From positions 957,001 to 1,021,000 of the forward strand of contig NZ_CP017147.1 of the NCBI RefSeq assembly GCF_001741865.1: DNA of 64,000 bases. The letters are read 5' to 3'. This stretch comes from Bosea vaviloviae. Its GTDB lineage: Bacteria > Pseudomonadota > Alphaproteobacteria > Rhizobiales > Beijerinckiaceae. Shown piece by piece: positions 8,897-25,141 of the stretch. Made by a program: the position numbers and the translations under genes. Numbering within the stretch: the stretch's first letter is position 1; each line of letters begins with the position of its first letter. The notes beneath the pieces are model-generated. The model was not told the DNA's origin, did not search any database, and saw nothing but the letters and a program-made list of their open reading frames with translations.

Positions 8897-9562
8897 TCAC
8901 ACCCGCGCGCCAAAAATCGCGCTGCCCACGCGCACATAGGTCGCGCCCATCTGGATCGCGGCCTGGTAATCGGCGCTCATGCCCATCGAGAGTTCGCGCA
9001 GGCCATGGCGCACCGCGATCTTGGCGAGCAGGGCAAAATGCGGCGAAGGCGGTTCATCGGCCGGCGGAATGCACATCAGCCCCGTGATCACGAGGCCGTG
9101 ATGCTCGCGGCAGTTTTCCAGGAAGGCATCGATCCCGGCCGGGCTGACGCCGCCCTTCTGCGGCTCGTCGCCGGTATTGACCTGGACGAAAAGGATCGGA
9201 GCCTTGCCGATACGCCCGATCTCGCGCGCCAGCTCCTTGGCCAGGCTCTCGCGATCGAGCGAATGGATCGCGTCGAACAGTTCGACCGCCTCGCGGGCCT
9301 TGTTGGATTGCAACGGCCCGATCATGTGGAGCTGGGCATCGGGAAAACGCTGCTTCAGCTCCGGCCATTTGGCCTTGGCCTCCTGGACATAATTTTCACC
9401 GAAAATGCGCTGCCCGGCTTCCAGCGCTGGCAGGATCGCCTCTGCCGGCATCGTCTTCGAGACCGCGATCAGCGCAACCGAATCGGCCTCGCGCTCGAAA
9501 TCGCGCGCCGCGCGCGCAATCGCGGCCCGTGTGGCGGCCAAACGCGTAACCGTATCGCTCAT
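8897..9562 (-). CDS. yggS: YggS-family PLP homeostasis protein
   Basis: PLP-binding protein of the alanine-racemase N-terminal fold, thought to buffer pyridoxal phosphate and amino-acid pools rather than catalyse a reaction; 221 aa, normal length. The PLP lysine lies in VALIAVSKTMPAEAI. FGENYVQEAKAKWPEL, LHMIGPLQSNKA, GLMCIPPADEP and LSMGMSADYQAAIQMGATYVRVGSAIFG are the family blocks. The inner ATG (MSDTVTRL) is chosen because AAGGGA stands before it; an ATG 15 bases earlier is possible. It is divergent from leuS. Confidence 0.93.
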   Translation of the reverse strand: MSDTVTRLAATRAAIARAARDFEREADSVALIAVSKTMPAEAILPALEAGQRIFGENYVQEAKAKWPELKQRFPDAQLHMIGPLQSNKAREAVELFDAIHSLDRESLAKELAREIGRIGKAPILFVQVNTGDEPQKGGVSPAGIDAFLENCREHHGLVITGLMCIPPADEPPSPHFALLAKIAVRHGLRELSMGMSADYQAAIQMGATYVRVGSAIFGARV

Positions 9563-9657
9563 CGGTAGTCCCTTCATGTCCTGTGCAGCGTTGACCGCGT
9601 GGCTGCAATGGTGTCCTAGTCCGGGCTCATCCGATCACGCAAGAATTGCCCGTTATC

Positions 9658-12268
<2,611 letters not shown>

Positions 12269-12282
<14 letters not shown>

Positions 12283-12832
12283 AGTCCAGAACCGGCCCCT
12301 GTCACAGCCGATTCCCACCCGCCGCATGATGCTGGCCGCCACATTGCTCGCGACCGCCTTCGCCGGGGGCTGCCTGCAGCCGCTCTATTCCGAGAACACC
12401 ACGAGCACCGTCGGCGGCAGCGTCAGGTCCGCGCTGAAGAGCGTCGAAATCCCCCAGATTTCGGGGCTGACCGGCCATTATCTGCGCAACGAGCTTGCTT
12501 TCGAGCTCGATGGCGGCGGCGAGCCCGACGTTCAGAAGCGCCTGCGCTTCGAGGCCAAGACGTCCGAATCAATCGAGGTCGTCACGGTCGACTACAACAC
12601 CGGCCGCGCCGATTCGGCGGTCCTGATCGCCACCGCGACCTGGACGGTGAAGCGCATAGGAGGCGCGGGCGAGACTGTCTCCTCGGGCACCAATGTCGTG
12701 CGTGCACCCTATGAGCGCTCCTCGCAGCGCTTCGCCACCGTGCGCGCCGCGCGCGACGCCCAGATCCGTGCGGCCAAGAGTCTGGCCCAGCTGATCAAGG
12801 GGCAGCTCGCCGCCGATCTGGTCTCCGGCTGA
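12269..12832 (+). CDS. lptE: LPS-assembly lipoprotein LptE
   Basis: A 187-aa outer-membrane lipoprotein that plugs the LptD barrel for LPS insertion. The signal peptide runs through [18 protein letters not shown], with the lipobox-type AGGC cysteine at about residue 35. The mature part has the LptE pattern ([32 protein letters not shown], and a C-terminal helix [21 protein letters not shown]). The position between leuS and holA is the classic lptE location in proteobacteria, which supports the call. It overlaps leuS by 14 bases. Sequence similarity is low in this family, so context matters. Confidence 0.87.
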
Positions 12833-12848
12833 AGCGAGAATCTCTGCC

Positions 12849-13880
12849 ATGGCCGCCGTCAAGGCGCATGAGGCCGAACGCACGCTGGCCAAGCCCGATC
12901 CGGCCTGGCGGCTGTTTCTGATCTACGGCCCCGATACCGGCCTGGTCTCGGAGCGCGCCGCCGCACTGGCGCGCGCCAATGTAGACGACGCCAACGACGC
13001 TTTCCAGCTCGTGCGGATGAGCGGCGACGACATAGCCTCCGACCCGCTCAAGCTCGTCGACGAGGCCAATACCATCGGCCTGTTTGGCGGCCGGCGCGCC
13101 ATCCGCGTCTCCGCTACGGGCAAACTGCTGACGGCCGCCGTCGAGCCTTTGCTGGCGACACCATCGCGGGACGCTATCGTCATTATCGAGGCCGGCGATC
13201 TCCAGCGCAGCAATCCGCTGCGCGTCGCCTGCGAGAAGGCGCGATCCGCCCTCGCCGTTCCCTGCTACAGCGATGGCGCGCGTGATCTCGGCAGCCTGAT
13301 CGATGAGATGCTGCGCGCGGCAGGCAAGACCATCGACCGCCTCAATCGCGACCATCTCGCCGGATTGCTCGGCGGCGACCGGCAGACATCGCGACGCGAG
13401 ATCGAGAAGCTCCTGCTTTATGTCGGGGCCGATCCCGCTGTTCTAAGCGAGCATATCGAGGCGGTCGTCGGCGACACCGCCCAGCGCGAGCAGGCTGCTC
13501 TGGTCGACGCCGTCTTCGCCGGGCGCCTGCCGGCGCTCGATCTGGCCTATGCCAAACTGAGCGGGGAGGGCCTCGACCCCGGCGTCATGTTGGGCGCGGT
13601 GCTGAGACAGGCGCTGACGCTGCTCAAATCCCGGCAAAGCGTCGATGCCGGCCGCGGCGTCAAGGACGTCGTTGCAACCATGCGGCTGCCTTTTCCACGC
13701 ATTCCAGCGATGGAGGCGGCGCTCGCCGCCTGGACGACCCCGAAACTGACCGAGGCCATCTCGCTTCTGGGGGCTGCGACGCTTGCCGTCAGGCGGGACG
13801 GCGATATCGCCCGGCCCGCCGCGGTGCGCACGCTCTGGACCTTGGCGCGTCTCGGCCGTTCCGGAGCGCGCGGAGACTGA
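12849..13880 (+). CDS. holA: DNA polymerase III delta subunit
   Basis: Clamp-loader delta subunit that opens the beta clamp; 343 aa. The N-terminal AAA-like fold has FLIYGPDTGLVSERAAALA, and the clamp-contact region is RVSATGKLLTAAVEPLL and AIVIIEAGDLQRSNPLR. The C-terminal collar domain is alpha helical (EIEKLLLYVGADPAVLSEHIEAVVGDTAQREQAALVDAV). The start ATG follows the lptE stop by 16 bases. It is followed by a palindromic repeat, then the convergent gene parB. Confidence 0.92.
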   Translation: MAAVKAHEAERTLAKPDPAWRLFLIYGPDTGLVSERAAALARANVDDANDAFQLVRMSGDDIASDPLKLVDEANTIGLFGGRRAIRVSATGKLLTAAVEPLLATPSRDAIVIIEAGDLQRSNPLRVACEKARSALAVPCYSDGARDLGSLIDEMLRAAGKTIDRLNRDHLAGLLGGDRQTSRREIEKLLLYVGADPAVLSEHIEAVVGDTAQREQAALVDAVFAGRLPALDLAYAKLSGEGLDPGVMLGAVLRQALTLLKSRQSVDAGRGVKDVVATMRLPFPRIPAMEAALAAWTTPKLTEAISLLGAATLAVRRDGDIARPAAVRTLWTLARLGRSGARGD

Positions 13881-13889
13881 AGCGTTTAC

Positions 13890-13925
13890 GAGCAATTCTC
13901 GATCCAGTCAGATCGGAAATTGCTC
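13890..13925. repeat. Palindromic repeat between holA and parB (GATCCAGT-core family)
   Basis: Arms GAGCAATT (13890-13897) and AATTGCTC (13918-13925) enclose a second pairing CGATC / GATCG around a CAGTCA loop. The core GATCCAGTcaGATC also forms the centre of the palindrome at 48159-48198, so the two are copies of one family with different outer arms. It could double as the holA/parB boundary, but there is no T-run. Confidence 0.7.
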
Positions 13926-13928
13926 TCT

Positions 13929-14813
13929 TCAGGCCTTCAATCGGCGGCAGAGCGCTTCAAGCTGCTCGAGCGTCTTGTAGCTGATCTTCATCTCGCCGCC
14001 GCCATTGGCCCGATGCTGGATCGAGACCGACAGCCCCAGCGCTTCCTCGAGAGCCTTCTCGACCGCGCGGGTATCGGGATCCTTGTCGATCTTGGGCTTG
14101 CCTGGAACGCTTTTGGTTTCGCCGCGCGATTCGTCTTGAACGATCCGTTCGATGTCACGGACGCTGAGCCCTTCGTCGATGATCTTGCGAGCCATCAGTT
14201 CCGGCTCCGAAACAGACAGCAAGGCGCGGGCATGGCCGGCCGAAACCGCGCCTTCGCTGACCATCTTCCGCACCGATTCCGGCAGTTTGGACAGCCGCAG
14301 GGTGTTGGCGACATGGCTGCGGCTCTTGCCGATGACCCGCGCAAGGTCGTTTTGCGTATAGCTGAACTCCGCGATCAACCGCTCATAACCGGCGGCCTCC
14401 TCAATCGCGTTCAGATCGGTGCGCTGGACGTTCTCGACAATGGCGATTTCGAGCGCTTCGCGATCATCCGCCTCGACCAGGATGACCGGCACATCGTGCA
14501 AGCCTGCGCGCTGGGCAGCGCGCCAGCGCCGTTCACCCGCAATGATCTCATAGGCATCGAGCATGCCTGGAATCGAGCGCACGATGATCGGCTGCAGGAT
14601 GCCGCGCTCGCGGACCGAGGCCGTGAGTTCTTCGAGATCGTCCTCGCCGAAGCTGCGCCGCGGATTGCGCGCGCTCGGACGCAGGAACTCGACAGGCACG
14701 CGCCTCTGGCCGCGCGCCCGGTCGATCGCACCGATCTCCTCGCCGACATCGCCGATCAACGCCGCCAGGCCTCGGCCGAGCCGTGAGCGCCCCTGTTCTT
14801 CGGCCATTGCCAT
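13929..14813 (-). CDS. parB: Chromosome-partitioning protein ParB (CTP-dependent clamp)
   Basis: Binds parS and spreads as a CTP-gated sliding clamp to form the segregation complex; 294 aa. The N-terminal CTPase domain has the motifs FGEDDLEELTASVRERGILQPIIVR, GERRWRAAQRAG and ENVQRTDLNAIEEAAGY. The central helix-turn-helix YTQNDLARVIGKSRSHVANTLRL contacts parS. The C-terminal dimer domain is at about 245-294. A basic N-terminus with GRGLAALIGD is the usual ParA-contact segment. It is 29 bases downstream of parA on the same strand. Several parS sites occur in this window. Confidence 0.97.
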   Translation of the reverse strand: MAMAEEQGRSRLGRGLAALIGDVGEEIGAIDRARGQRRVPVEFLRPSARNPRRSFGEDDLEELTASVRERGILQPIIVRSIPGMLDAYEIIAGERRWRAAQRAGLHDVPVILVEADDREALEIAIVENVQRTDLNAIEEAAGYERLIAEFSYTQNDLARVIGKSRSHVANTLRLSKLPESVRKMVSEGAVSAGHARALLSVSEPELMARKIIDEGLSVRDIERIVQDESRGETKSVPGKPKIDKDPDTRAVEKALEEALGLSVSIQHRANGGGEMKISYKTLEQLEALCRRLKA

Positions 14814-14842
14814 CCTCTTGTACTCTCTCGTCTTTTCCTGGA

Positions 14843-15669
<827 letters not shown>

Positions 15670-15673
<4 letters not shown>

Positions 15674-16317
15674 GAATCGGCCCGCTTCTCGACCGCACGA
15701 ACCATCAGGATGCGCGCGGCGCTGTCTGTCACGGAAGAAACCGTTGAGGCCTGAATCTTCCAATATTTAGACGCGTCGGTCAATTCAGCATCTAGATGTT
15801 GTCCCTTGGGAAAAAGCCCCAACGCCCCTGTTCTCAACAGGTCTTTGCACCAGTCCAGCAGCAATGGCAGCGGCGCCAGGGCTCGCGCGCAAACCACGTC
15901 GATCTTGCCCACAAAATCGCCAACGGCATCCTCGATCCGCGCATTGTGAACCCTGACCGGTGCCCCCGTCAAACGCGCGGCATGTCGCAAAAAAGCGCAT
16001 TTTCGGCTGTTGCTCTCGACAAGATGGATTTCGCCGGCCCCCCGCTCCGCCAGGCAAATGCCGATCACCAACCCGGGAAAGCCGCCGCCGGAGCCGAGAT
16101 CAAGCCAGCGCTGCGAGTCTCGCGCCAGATCGAAGAGTTGCAGTGAATCGGCAATATGGCGTGTCCAGACATCTTTCAACGTGCCCGAGGACACCAGATT
16201 CTTTGCCACCTGCCAGCGCTCGAGCTCAGCGACGAGGATCGCCAGACGCTCCTCTGTTTCACGTGAAACAGGCGTCAAGCTCAAAGCATGCGCCCTGTCG
16301 CTTTTATCAACAGTCAC
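15670..16317 (-). CDS. rsmG: 16S rRNA (guanine-527-N7)-methyltransferase
   Basis: SAM-dependent enzyme that makes m7G527 in 16S rRNA, also known as GidB; 215 aa. The SAM pocket is WLDLGSGGGFPGLVIGI, with EIHLVESNSRKCAFLRHAAR next and DVVCARALAPLPLLL for substrate contacts. A perfect parS (16255-16270) lies within the codons for the N-terminal residues VSRETE, so the coding sequence and the centromere overlap. It follows mnmG by three bases and overlaps parA by four. Confidence 0.96.
16255..16270. promoter_or_regulatory. parS site, perfect 16/16
   Basis: TGTTTCACGTGAAACA, the exact parS consensus and a full palindrome, inside the 5' part of rsmG. It is about 1.4 kb from parB and about 8.7 kb from the probable origin, and is the strongest candidate centromere site in the window. 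Confidence 0.93.
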
Positions 16318-16320
16318 GAA

Positions 16321-18213
16321 TCACGCGATCGGTTCGGGGGCGCGCTGGCGACGCCCACGCCGCGCATGCGCCGCCAACAGGGTCAGCGCGGCAGGCGTCA
16401 TGCCCTCGATCCGCGCCGCCTGGGCGAGATCAGCCGGCCGCTCCGCGTTCAGCTTCAACTTGATCTCGTTGGACAAACCCGAGATTTCGTCGAGATCGAG
16501 ATCCTCCGGCACCTTCAACGCCTGGTCGCGCTTATGCGCCTGGATCTCTGCAGACTGGCGATCGAGATAGACCGAATAGACCGCATCTGCCGTCACACGT
16601 GAAACAACCGACGGATCATAGTCAGCAAGATCCGGCCAGATCGTCGCGAGGCTCTCATAGTCTATATCGGGATAGGAGAGCAGCTGGTAGGCGCTCCGCC
16701 GAAGGCCGTCGCGGTTAAGATGGATTCCGGCCCCTTCCGCTTGTTGCGGGGTGACCCAGACATCCTTTAATCGAGCCTGCAACCGTGCGATGGCGGTCCG
16801 CCGGGCTTCGAAATGGTCGCGACGCAATGAGCTCACTAGGCCAAGCTCCATACCACGCGGCGTCAAGCGCTCATCGGCGTTGTCGACGCGCAATGACAGC
16901 CGAAACTCCGCCCGCGACGTGAACATTCGGTACGGCTCCGTAACGCCGCGCGTAACCAGATCGTCGACCAGAACCCCGATATAGGAGGTGGTGCGCTCGA
17001 ACACGGTCGGCTCGGCCCCGCTAGCCCGGCGCGCAGCGTTCAAACCGGCGAACAGTCCTTGTGCGCCGGCCTCCTCATAACCTGTCGTGCCGTTGATCTG
17101 GCCAGCCAGGAACAAGCCGCGGACCGCACGCGTCTCCAGCGTGTTCTTTAGGGCGCGTGGATCGACGAAATCATACTCGATCGCATAGCCGGGGCGCAGC
17201 ATGGTGGCGCGCTCCAGACCCGGAATCGTCTTGAGCACGCCGAGCTGCACATCCTCCGGCAAGGAGGTCGAGATGCCATTTGGATAGACCGTGTCGTCAT
17301 CGAGCCCCTCGGGCTCAAGGAAAATCTGATGGCCGTCGCGATCGCCGAAGCGCCCGACCTTGTCCTCGATCGAGGGGCAATAGCGCGGCCCGCGGCCTTC
17401 AATCTGGCCGGAAAACATTGGCGCGCGGTGGAGATTGGCGCGGATCAGGTCATGCGTCGCCAAAGTCGTACGCGTGATCCCGCAGGAAATCTGCGGCGTC
17501 GTGATCGCCGTGGTCAACGCCGAGAAGGGCTCAGGCGGATCGTCGCCCGCCTGCATTTCGAGCGCTGCCCAATCGATCGTGCGGCCATCCAGACGCGGCG
17601 GCGTGCCGGTCTTGAGGCGGCCCAGCGGAAAGCCATGACGCTCCAAGGTCGCAGACAACCCCAACGAGGGCGCCTCATCGACCCGCCCAGCCGGAATCTT
17701 GGCTTCGCCGATATGGATCAAGCCGCGCAGGAAGGTTCCAGTCGTCAATACGACCGTTCCGGTAGCGAATCGACGCCCATCCGCCAGGATCACGGCGTTG
17801 ACCTGGCCGTTCCCGATCTCGATATCGAACACCTCGCCGGTGACGATATCGAGATTGCCCTGTTCGGCTAACAAATCCTGAACAGCAAGACGATAAAGCT
17901 TACGATCCGCCTGGGCCCTAGGGCCGCGCACGGCCGGGCCTTTGCGGCGGTTGAGCATACGGAACTGAATGCCGGCCCGGTCGGCTGCCCGCGCCATGAC
18001 GCCATCGAGCGCATCGATCTCGCGGACGAGATGCCCCTTGCCAAGACCGCCTATCGCCGGATTGCAGGACATCACGCCGATCGTCTCCGGCCGATGCGTG
18101 ATCAGTGCGGCGCGCGCGCCAAGCCGCGCAGCTGCGCTCGCCGCCTCGGCGCCGGCATGGCCGCCACCGACCACGATCACGTCGTAGCGTGTTTCGACAA
18201 CAGGAAGAGACAT
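16321..18213 (-). CDS. mnmG: tRNA uridine-34 carboxymethylaminomethyl modification enzyme MnmG (GidA)
   Basis: FAD enzyme that with MnmE installs cmnm5U34 in tRNA wobble positions; 630 aa. The FAD-binding motif [21 protein letters not shown] is at residues 10-30, followed by the family blocks [48 protein letters not shown] and [14 protein letters not shown]. The C-terminal helical MnmE-contact domain ends near residue 620. It lies three bases upstream of rsmG, and a weak parS-like sequence lies inside it at 16591-16606. The Cys of [22 protein letters not shown] context is intact family sequence. Confidence 0.96.
   Translation of the reverse strand: MSLPVVETRYDVIVVGGGHAGAEAASAAARLGARAALITHRPETIGVMSCNPAIGGLGKGHLVREIDALDGVMARAADRAGIQFRMLNRRKGPAVRGPRAQADRKLYRLAVQDLLAEQGNLDIVTGEVFDIEIGNGQVNAVILADGRRFATGTVVLTTGTFLRGLIHIGEAKIPAGRVDEAPSLGLSATLERHGFPLGRLKTGTPPRLDGRTIDWAALEMQAGDDPPEPFSALTTAITTPQISCGITRTTLATHDLIRANLHRAPMFSGQIEGRGPRYCPSIEDKVGRFGDRDGHQIFLEPEGLDDDTVYPNGISTSLPEDVQLGVLKTIPGLERATMLRPGYAIEYDFVDPRALKNTLETRAVRGLFLAGQINGTTGYEEAGAQGLFAGLNAARRASGAEPTVFERTTSYIGVLVDDLVTRGVTEPYRMFTSRAEFRLSLRVDNADERLTPRGMELGLVSSLRRDHFEARRTAIARLQARLKDVWVTPQQAEGAGIHLNRDGLRRSAYQLLSYPDIDYESLATIWPDLADYDPSVVSRVTADAVYSVYLDRQSAEIQAHKRDQALKVPEDLDLDEISGLSNEIKLKLNAERPADLAQAARIEGMTPAALTLLAAHARRGRRQRAPEPIA
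16591..16606. promoter_or_regulatory. Weak parS-like site (13/16)
   Basis: CGTCACACGTGAAACA has a perfect right half and three mismatches in the left half. It lies inside mnmG, 336 bases from the perfect parS. It may be a secondary ParB site or chance; I give it low weight. Confidence 0.35.
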
Positions 18214-18270
18214 GCGGATTCGCTAGCGAAGCCCGAGCCGGGGGTCAATGACTATAAGGCGATGACGCCT

Positions 18271-18286
18271 CGTTTCACGTGAAACG
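18271..18286. promoter_or_regulatory. parS site, symmetric 14/16
   Basis: CGTTTCACGTGAAACG is a perfect 16-bp palindrome that differs from the consensus only at the two outer bases. It lies in the mnmE-mnmG gap (18214-18317), about 6.5 kb from the probable origin. Confidence 0.85.
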
Positions 18287-18317
18287 GCCCGAATTATGAA
18301 GGTGAGGCCGCCGCTTG

Positions 18318-19643
18318 CTATTTTCCGATGCAGAAGCCGGAAAACAGCTGGTCGAGAACATCCTCGACATCGATGCGTCCGACCAAGCGCTCCAGCGCCG
18401 TCACGGCCAGGCGAACCTCCTCGGCCAGCAATTCGACCTGGCCGTGCCGGGCATCGATCGCGCGCTCCAGCGCAAGCACGGCATCGGACACCGCAACCCG
18501 GTGCCGCTCACGCGTCAGCAATGCCGGTTCGGGCTGCGAGAGCGCCCCGAGCTCGGCAATAATGCTCGCCAGCAGATTATCCAGGCCTGCGCCCGTGCGA
18601 GACGAAACCGCGATCTCGCCCGGCAAGGCCTGGCTTGCCAGATCGCTTGCCAGATCTGCCTTCGTGGCGATGCAAAGCGTCTTTTGAATCGAGGCGAAAC
18701 GATCCGGAGGCGAATCGATCGCCCGAAGCTTGAGAACGAGATCCGCCCGCGCGACCAAATCCAGGGCCCGCCTGACGCCCTCGGCTTCGATTGCCTCGGT
18801 GCTCTCGCGCAAACCCGCCGTATCGACCAGCGTGACCGGCAAACCCGCCAGATCGAGCCGCACCTCGATCGCATCGCGCGTCGTACCCGCCATGGCCGAG
18901 ACGATGGCGACATCGCGGCGGGCGAGCGCGTTGAGCAGGCTCGACTTGCCGGCATTGGGCGGGCCGGCGAGGACCACGACGAAACCCTCGCGGACGCGTT
19001 CGCCCATGGCAAAGCTGCCGAGAGCCTCTCGCAGCTCCGCGGCGATGCCTGCTGCGATCGCCAGCGCCTCATCGACGAGCGGTCCCGAGACATCGCCCTC
19101 GTCGGAGAAATCGATATCCGCGGCAAGCAGCGCCATCGCCTCGATCAATCGGCTGCGCCACGCCGCCGCTTGCTTGCCGAGTGTGCCCGTCATCTGGCGC
19201 AACGCCTGCCGGCGCTGCCATTCCGTTTCCGAATCGATCAGGTCCGCCAGACCTTCGACGGCGGCGAGATCGAGCTTCCCGGCTTCAAAGGCCCGCCGGG
19301 TGAATTCACCAGGCTCCGCAAGCCTCACCCCGGGCAGATGTGTCAGGACGTTCAGCAGACGGGCAATGACAGCCCTTGCGCCATGAACCTGGAACTCGGC
19401 GATATCCTCACCCGAAAAGCTCGCTGGCGCGGGAAAATACAGCACGAGCCCGGTATCGATGACCTCGCCGGCCTCGTCACGCAGTTGCCGCAAGACGGCA
19501 TGGCGTGGCGCAGGGATTCCGCCCGCAATCGTTTCGAGCACGAATCGAACCCGCGAGCCGGATATCCGGATGACAGCGACACCCGCCCGTCCGCTGCCGG
19601 AGGACAGGGCGACGATCGTCGGATAGGCTGCTACGTCGCTCAT
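18318..19643 (-). CDS. mnmE: tRNA modification GTPase MnmE (TrmE)
   Basis: Partner of MnmG in wobble-uridine modification; 441 aa. The formyl-THF-binding N-terminal domain ([21 protein letters not shown]) is followed by a helical domain. The inserted GTPase has G1 [15 protein letters not shown]3 DTAGLRE and the G4-like TKAD. The C-terminus ends FCIGK, the diagnostic CxGK motif with its catalytic Cys. Divergent from the thioredoxin-domain gene. The 104-base gap to mnmG holds a parS site. Confidence 0.96.
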   Translation of the reverse strand: MSDVAAYPTIVALSSGSGRAGVAVIRISGSRVRFVLETIAGGIPAPRHAVLRQLRDEAGEVIDTGLVLYFPAPASFSGEDIAEFQVHGARAVIARLLNVLTHLPGVRLAEPGEFTRRAFEAGKLDLAAVEGLADLIDSETEWQRRQALRQMTGTLGKQAAAWRSRLIEAMALLAADIDFSDEGDVSGPLVDEALAIAAGIAAELREALGSFAMGERVREGFVVVLAGPPNAGKSSLLNALARRDVAIVSAMAGTTRDAIEVRLDLAGLPVTLVDTAGLRESTEAIEAEGVRRALDLVARADLVLKLRAIDSPPDRFASIQKTLCIATKADLASDLASQALPGEIAVSSRTGAGLDNLLASIIAELGALSQPEPALLTRERHRVAVSDAVLALERAIDARHGQVELLAEEVRLAVTALERLVGRIDVEDVLDQLFSGFCIGK

Positions 19644-19708
19644 CTCTCGAACACCATGCTGCGCCCGGCCCCAACCACGCTTTGGCGCCCCGCTGGAAAG
19701 CCACGCCG

Positions 19709-21709
<2,001 letters not shown>

Positions 21710-21724
21710 GCCGGTGTGACCGGC

Positions 21725-22990
<1,266 letters not shown>

Positions 22991-23260
22991 GGGGCACCCG
23001 GATCGTGAAAGCCCCTGCGAAACGAACAGGGGTCAGGAGGTAACGGAGAAGAACGGCAGGTCCAGGACGGACCAGCGTTGCGGTTGCGCGCCATGAGCGT
23101 CTGCGCAGGCAGCGGGCTCACGAACCATCGGCAACAGGGAATACGCCAAACGAGCGCAGGGGCTTGATAGCGGGATTCTCACCTGGGCTCAAGCGGGAAA
23201 CGACACGGCGTCGTCCCCTCAGAAAACCGGTCAAGCCGAGGCGAAATTCAGAACGGCAAA
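22991..23260. other. Gene-free leader between hemJ and rho
   Basis: 270 bases with no convincing coding frame. It presumably carries the rho promoter and the leader through which Rho often controls its own synthesis. I see no strong hairpin-plus-T terminator for hemJ here. Confidence 0.4.
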
Positions 23261-23683
23261 TCAGAACGGCTTGACGATGACGAGGATCACGATCAGCGCC
23301 ATCAACACGGCCGGAACCTCGTTGATGACGCGATAGAACCGCGCGCTCTTGAGGTTGCGATCCTCGGCGAAGGCGCGGACCCGTCCTGCCAGATAGCCAT
23401 GGATGGCGGACAGGATGAAGACCAGCAGGATCTTGCCGTGCAGCCAGCCGCCCTTGAAGCCAAAGGCCGACCAGGCGAGGTAGAGGCCCAGGATCCAGGT
23501 CACGATCATCGAGGGCGTCATGATGCCCTTGAGCAGCCGCCGCTCCATGATCTTGAAGGTCTCGGACTGGATCGACCCGGTCTGCGCTTCCGCATGATAG
23601 ACCATCAACCGCGGCAAATAGAGCATGCTCGCCATCCAGGCGATCACCGCCATGACGTGGAAGGCCTTGATCCATTCATACAT
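23261..23683 (-). CDS. hemJ: Protoporphyrinogen oxidase HemJ
   Basis: A small membrane heme enzyme that oxidises protoporphyrinogen IX to protoporphyrin IX; 140 aa with four membrane helices. The N-terminal WIKAFHVMAVIAWMASMLYLPRLMVYH supplies the conserved heme-ligand His and Arg region. GWLHGKILLVFILSAIHGYLAGRVRAFAED is the second family block. It sits 15 bases downstream of hemE, so the two heme genes are probably co-transcribed. Confidence 0.92.
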   Translation of the reverse strand: MYEWIKAFHVMAVIAWMASMLYLPRLMVYHAEAQTGSIQSETFKIMERRLLKGIMTPSMIVTWILGLYLAWSAFGFKGGWLHGKILLVFILSAIHGYLAGRVRAFAEDRNLKSARFYRVINEVPAVLMALIVILVIVKPF

Positions 23684-23698
23684 CGCGATGGTCCTCCC

Positions 23699-24733
23699 TC
23701 AGGCCCTGACGGCGGCAATCAGCCGCTCGACATGCGCGATCGGGGTGTCGGGCAAGATGCCGTGACCCAGATTGAAAACGAAGGGCTTAGGCCCGAAAGC
23801 CGATCTGATCGCGGCAACCTCGCGCTCCAGCTCCGGTCCCCCGGCGCGCAGGATCAACGGATCGAGATGGCCCTGGACCGGCACCAGCGATTGGATCGCG
23901 TCGCGCGCGAAACCGCGGTCGATATCGGTTTCGAGTCCAGCGGCATCGACGCCTGTCGCCGTGACATAACCCGGGATGAGCGCACCGGCGCCACGAGGGA
24001 ACCCGATGATGCGGGTCCGGGGATGACGCGCCCGCACGCCCTCGACGATCCGCTTCGTCGGCGCAATGCACCAGCGTTCGAACTCGGCCGGCCCCAGAGA
24101 TCCCGCCCAGCTGTCGAAGATCTGGACGGCATCGACGCCGGCTTTGATCTGCGCGTTGAGATAATCGATCGACGAAACGACGATCCGGTCGATCAGGCGC
24201 TGGAAGAGATCCTGGTCGCGCGTGAACAGCTCTTTCGCCGGCCCTTGATCGGGAGTGCCTCGACCGGCCACCATATAGGTCGCCACGGTCCAGGGCGCGC
24301 CACAGAAGCCGATGAGGGCGGTCTCCCTGGGCAGGGCCCCTCTCACCCGGCGTACGGTCTCGATGATCGGCGCAAGCTTGTCCTGGTCGGCTTGCCCATC
24401 GATCGCGCGCAAGCGCTCCTCATCGGCTACGGGCTCGAGGCGGGGACCTTCGCCTTCGGCGAACCAGAGGGCCTGCCCGAGCGCTTGCGGAATAACGAGG
24501 ATGTCCGAGAACAGGATCGCGGCATCGAAACCGAAGCGCCGGATCGGCTGCAAGGTGACCTCGGCAGCCATTTCGGGATTATAGCAAAGCGCGAGGAAGC
24601 TTCCAGCCTTGGCGCGAAGCTCACGATACTCCGGCAGATATCGGCCAGCCTGACGCATCAGCCAGAGCGGGGGAGTGACCAGTGTCTCTCCATCGAGTGC
24701 CCGCAGGAAAACCGGTTTGCTATGCGTCGACAT
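23699..24733 (-). CDS. hemE: Uroporphyrinogen decarboxylase
   Basis: Decarboxylates the four acetate side chains of uroporphyrinogen III to coproporphyrinogen III; 344 aa. The substrate motif [20 protein letters not shown] is intact, along with [38 protein letters not shown] and the C-terminal [20 protein letters not shown]. The ATG at 24733 ([13 protein letters not shown]) is chosen over a longer frame that would run into the origin, because family members begin at this block. hemE flanking the chromosome origin is a well-known alphaproteobacterial arrangement. Confidence 0.96.
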   Translation of the reverse strand: MSTHSKPVFLRALDGETLVTPPLWLMRQAGRYLPEYRELRAKAGSFLALCYNPEMAAEVTLQPIRRFGFDAAILFSDILVIPQALGQALWFAEGEGPRLEPVADEERLRAIDGQADQDKLAPIIETVRRVRGALPRETALIGFCGAPWTVATYMVAGRGTPDQGPAKELFTRDQDLFQRLIDRIVVSSIDYLNAQIKAGVDAVQIFDSWAGSLGPAEFERWCIAPTKRIVEGVRARHPRTRIIGFPRGAGALIPGYVTATGVDAAGLETDIDRGFARDAIQSLVPVQGHLDPLILRAGGPELEREVAAIRSAFGPKPFVFNLGHGILPDTPIAHVERLIAAVRA

Positions 24734-24772
24734 GTTCGATCCAGACCATCGCTCTCGATCTCTTCTAAATAT

Positions 24773-24790
24773 GATTCTTGAGAGAGAATC
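24773..24790. promoter_or_regulatory. GANTC-capped inverted repeat beside hemE
   Basis: GATTCTTGAGAGAGAATC is an inverted repeat whose two ends are GANTC methylation sites. It lies 40 bases upstream of the hemE start, in the A+T-rich part of the origin, so it could touch both hemE expression and unwinding. Confidence 0.5.
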
Positions 24791-24834
24791 TTCTTTTTTG
24801 ACTCTTGGGGGCAGGCACAGGCTTAGCCGCAAAG

Positions 24835-24854
24835 CCATCCACAGCCGGTCCACA
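24835..24854. promoter_or_regulatory. Two weak DnaA-box-like sequences
   Basis: CCATCCACA (24835-24843, 7/9 to TTATCCACA) and CGGTCCACA (24846-24854, 6/9) lie 11 bases apart in the same orientation. This is one helical turn, which is typical of cooperative DnaA arrays. Weak individually. Confidence 0.45.
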
Positions 24855-24901
24855 GCTCCTGGGCCCTCAAGGCCGGAATGCGGCAATGGCGATCGAGGTC
24901 G

Positions 24902-24917
24902 TTAAGGCTTTCTTAAC
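24902..24917. promoter_or_regulatory. CtrA-type binding box in the origin
   Basis: TTAA-GGCTTTC-TTAAC, an exact TTAA-N7-TTAAC site. In Caulobacter, CtrA bound in the origin blocks replication in swarmer cells; a comparable brake is inferred here. Confidence 0.72.
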
Positions 24918-24953
24918 CAATTGGAATCGGGGTCGGGCTTCCGGCCTCCAAAA

Positions 24954-24969
24954 TGATTCACGTGAAACA
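24954..24969. promoter_or_regulatory. parS site in the origin (15/16)
   Basis: TGATTCACGTGAAACA matches parS at 15 of 16 positions. The one change creates a GANTC (GATTC) methylation site within the motif. Confidence 0.85.
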
Positions 24970-25016
24970 TCGCCGAACCTGACCACAGCCCTTTGCCTGT
25001 TGATCGAAATGGGGGG

Positions 25017-25064
25017 TTATACACGCCGCTTTCCGGAGGCCTCTGGGACGCTCGGTTGTCCACA
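25017..25064. promoter_or_regulatory. DnaA-box-like sequences, right cluster
   Basis: TTATACACG at 25017-25025 (7/9) and TTGTCCACA at 25056-25064 (8/9 to TTATCCACA, the best match in the region). Confidence 0.55.
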
Positions 25065-25141
25065 CTCATCCCCGGCGTCGTGAATCCGTCTGCGCCGCCG
25101 ACGGCCTCCCGGTCCAATTTGCTTTGTCCGCTCAGCGCGCC

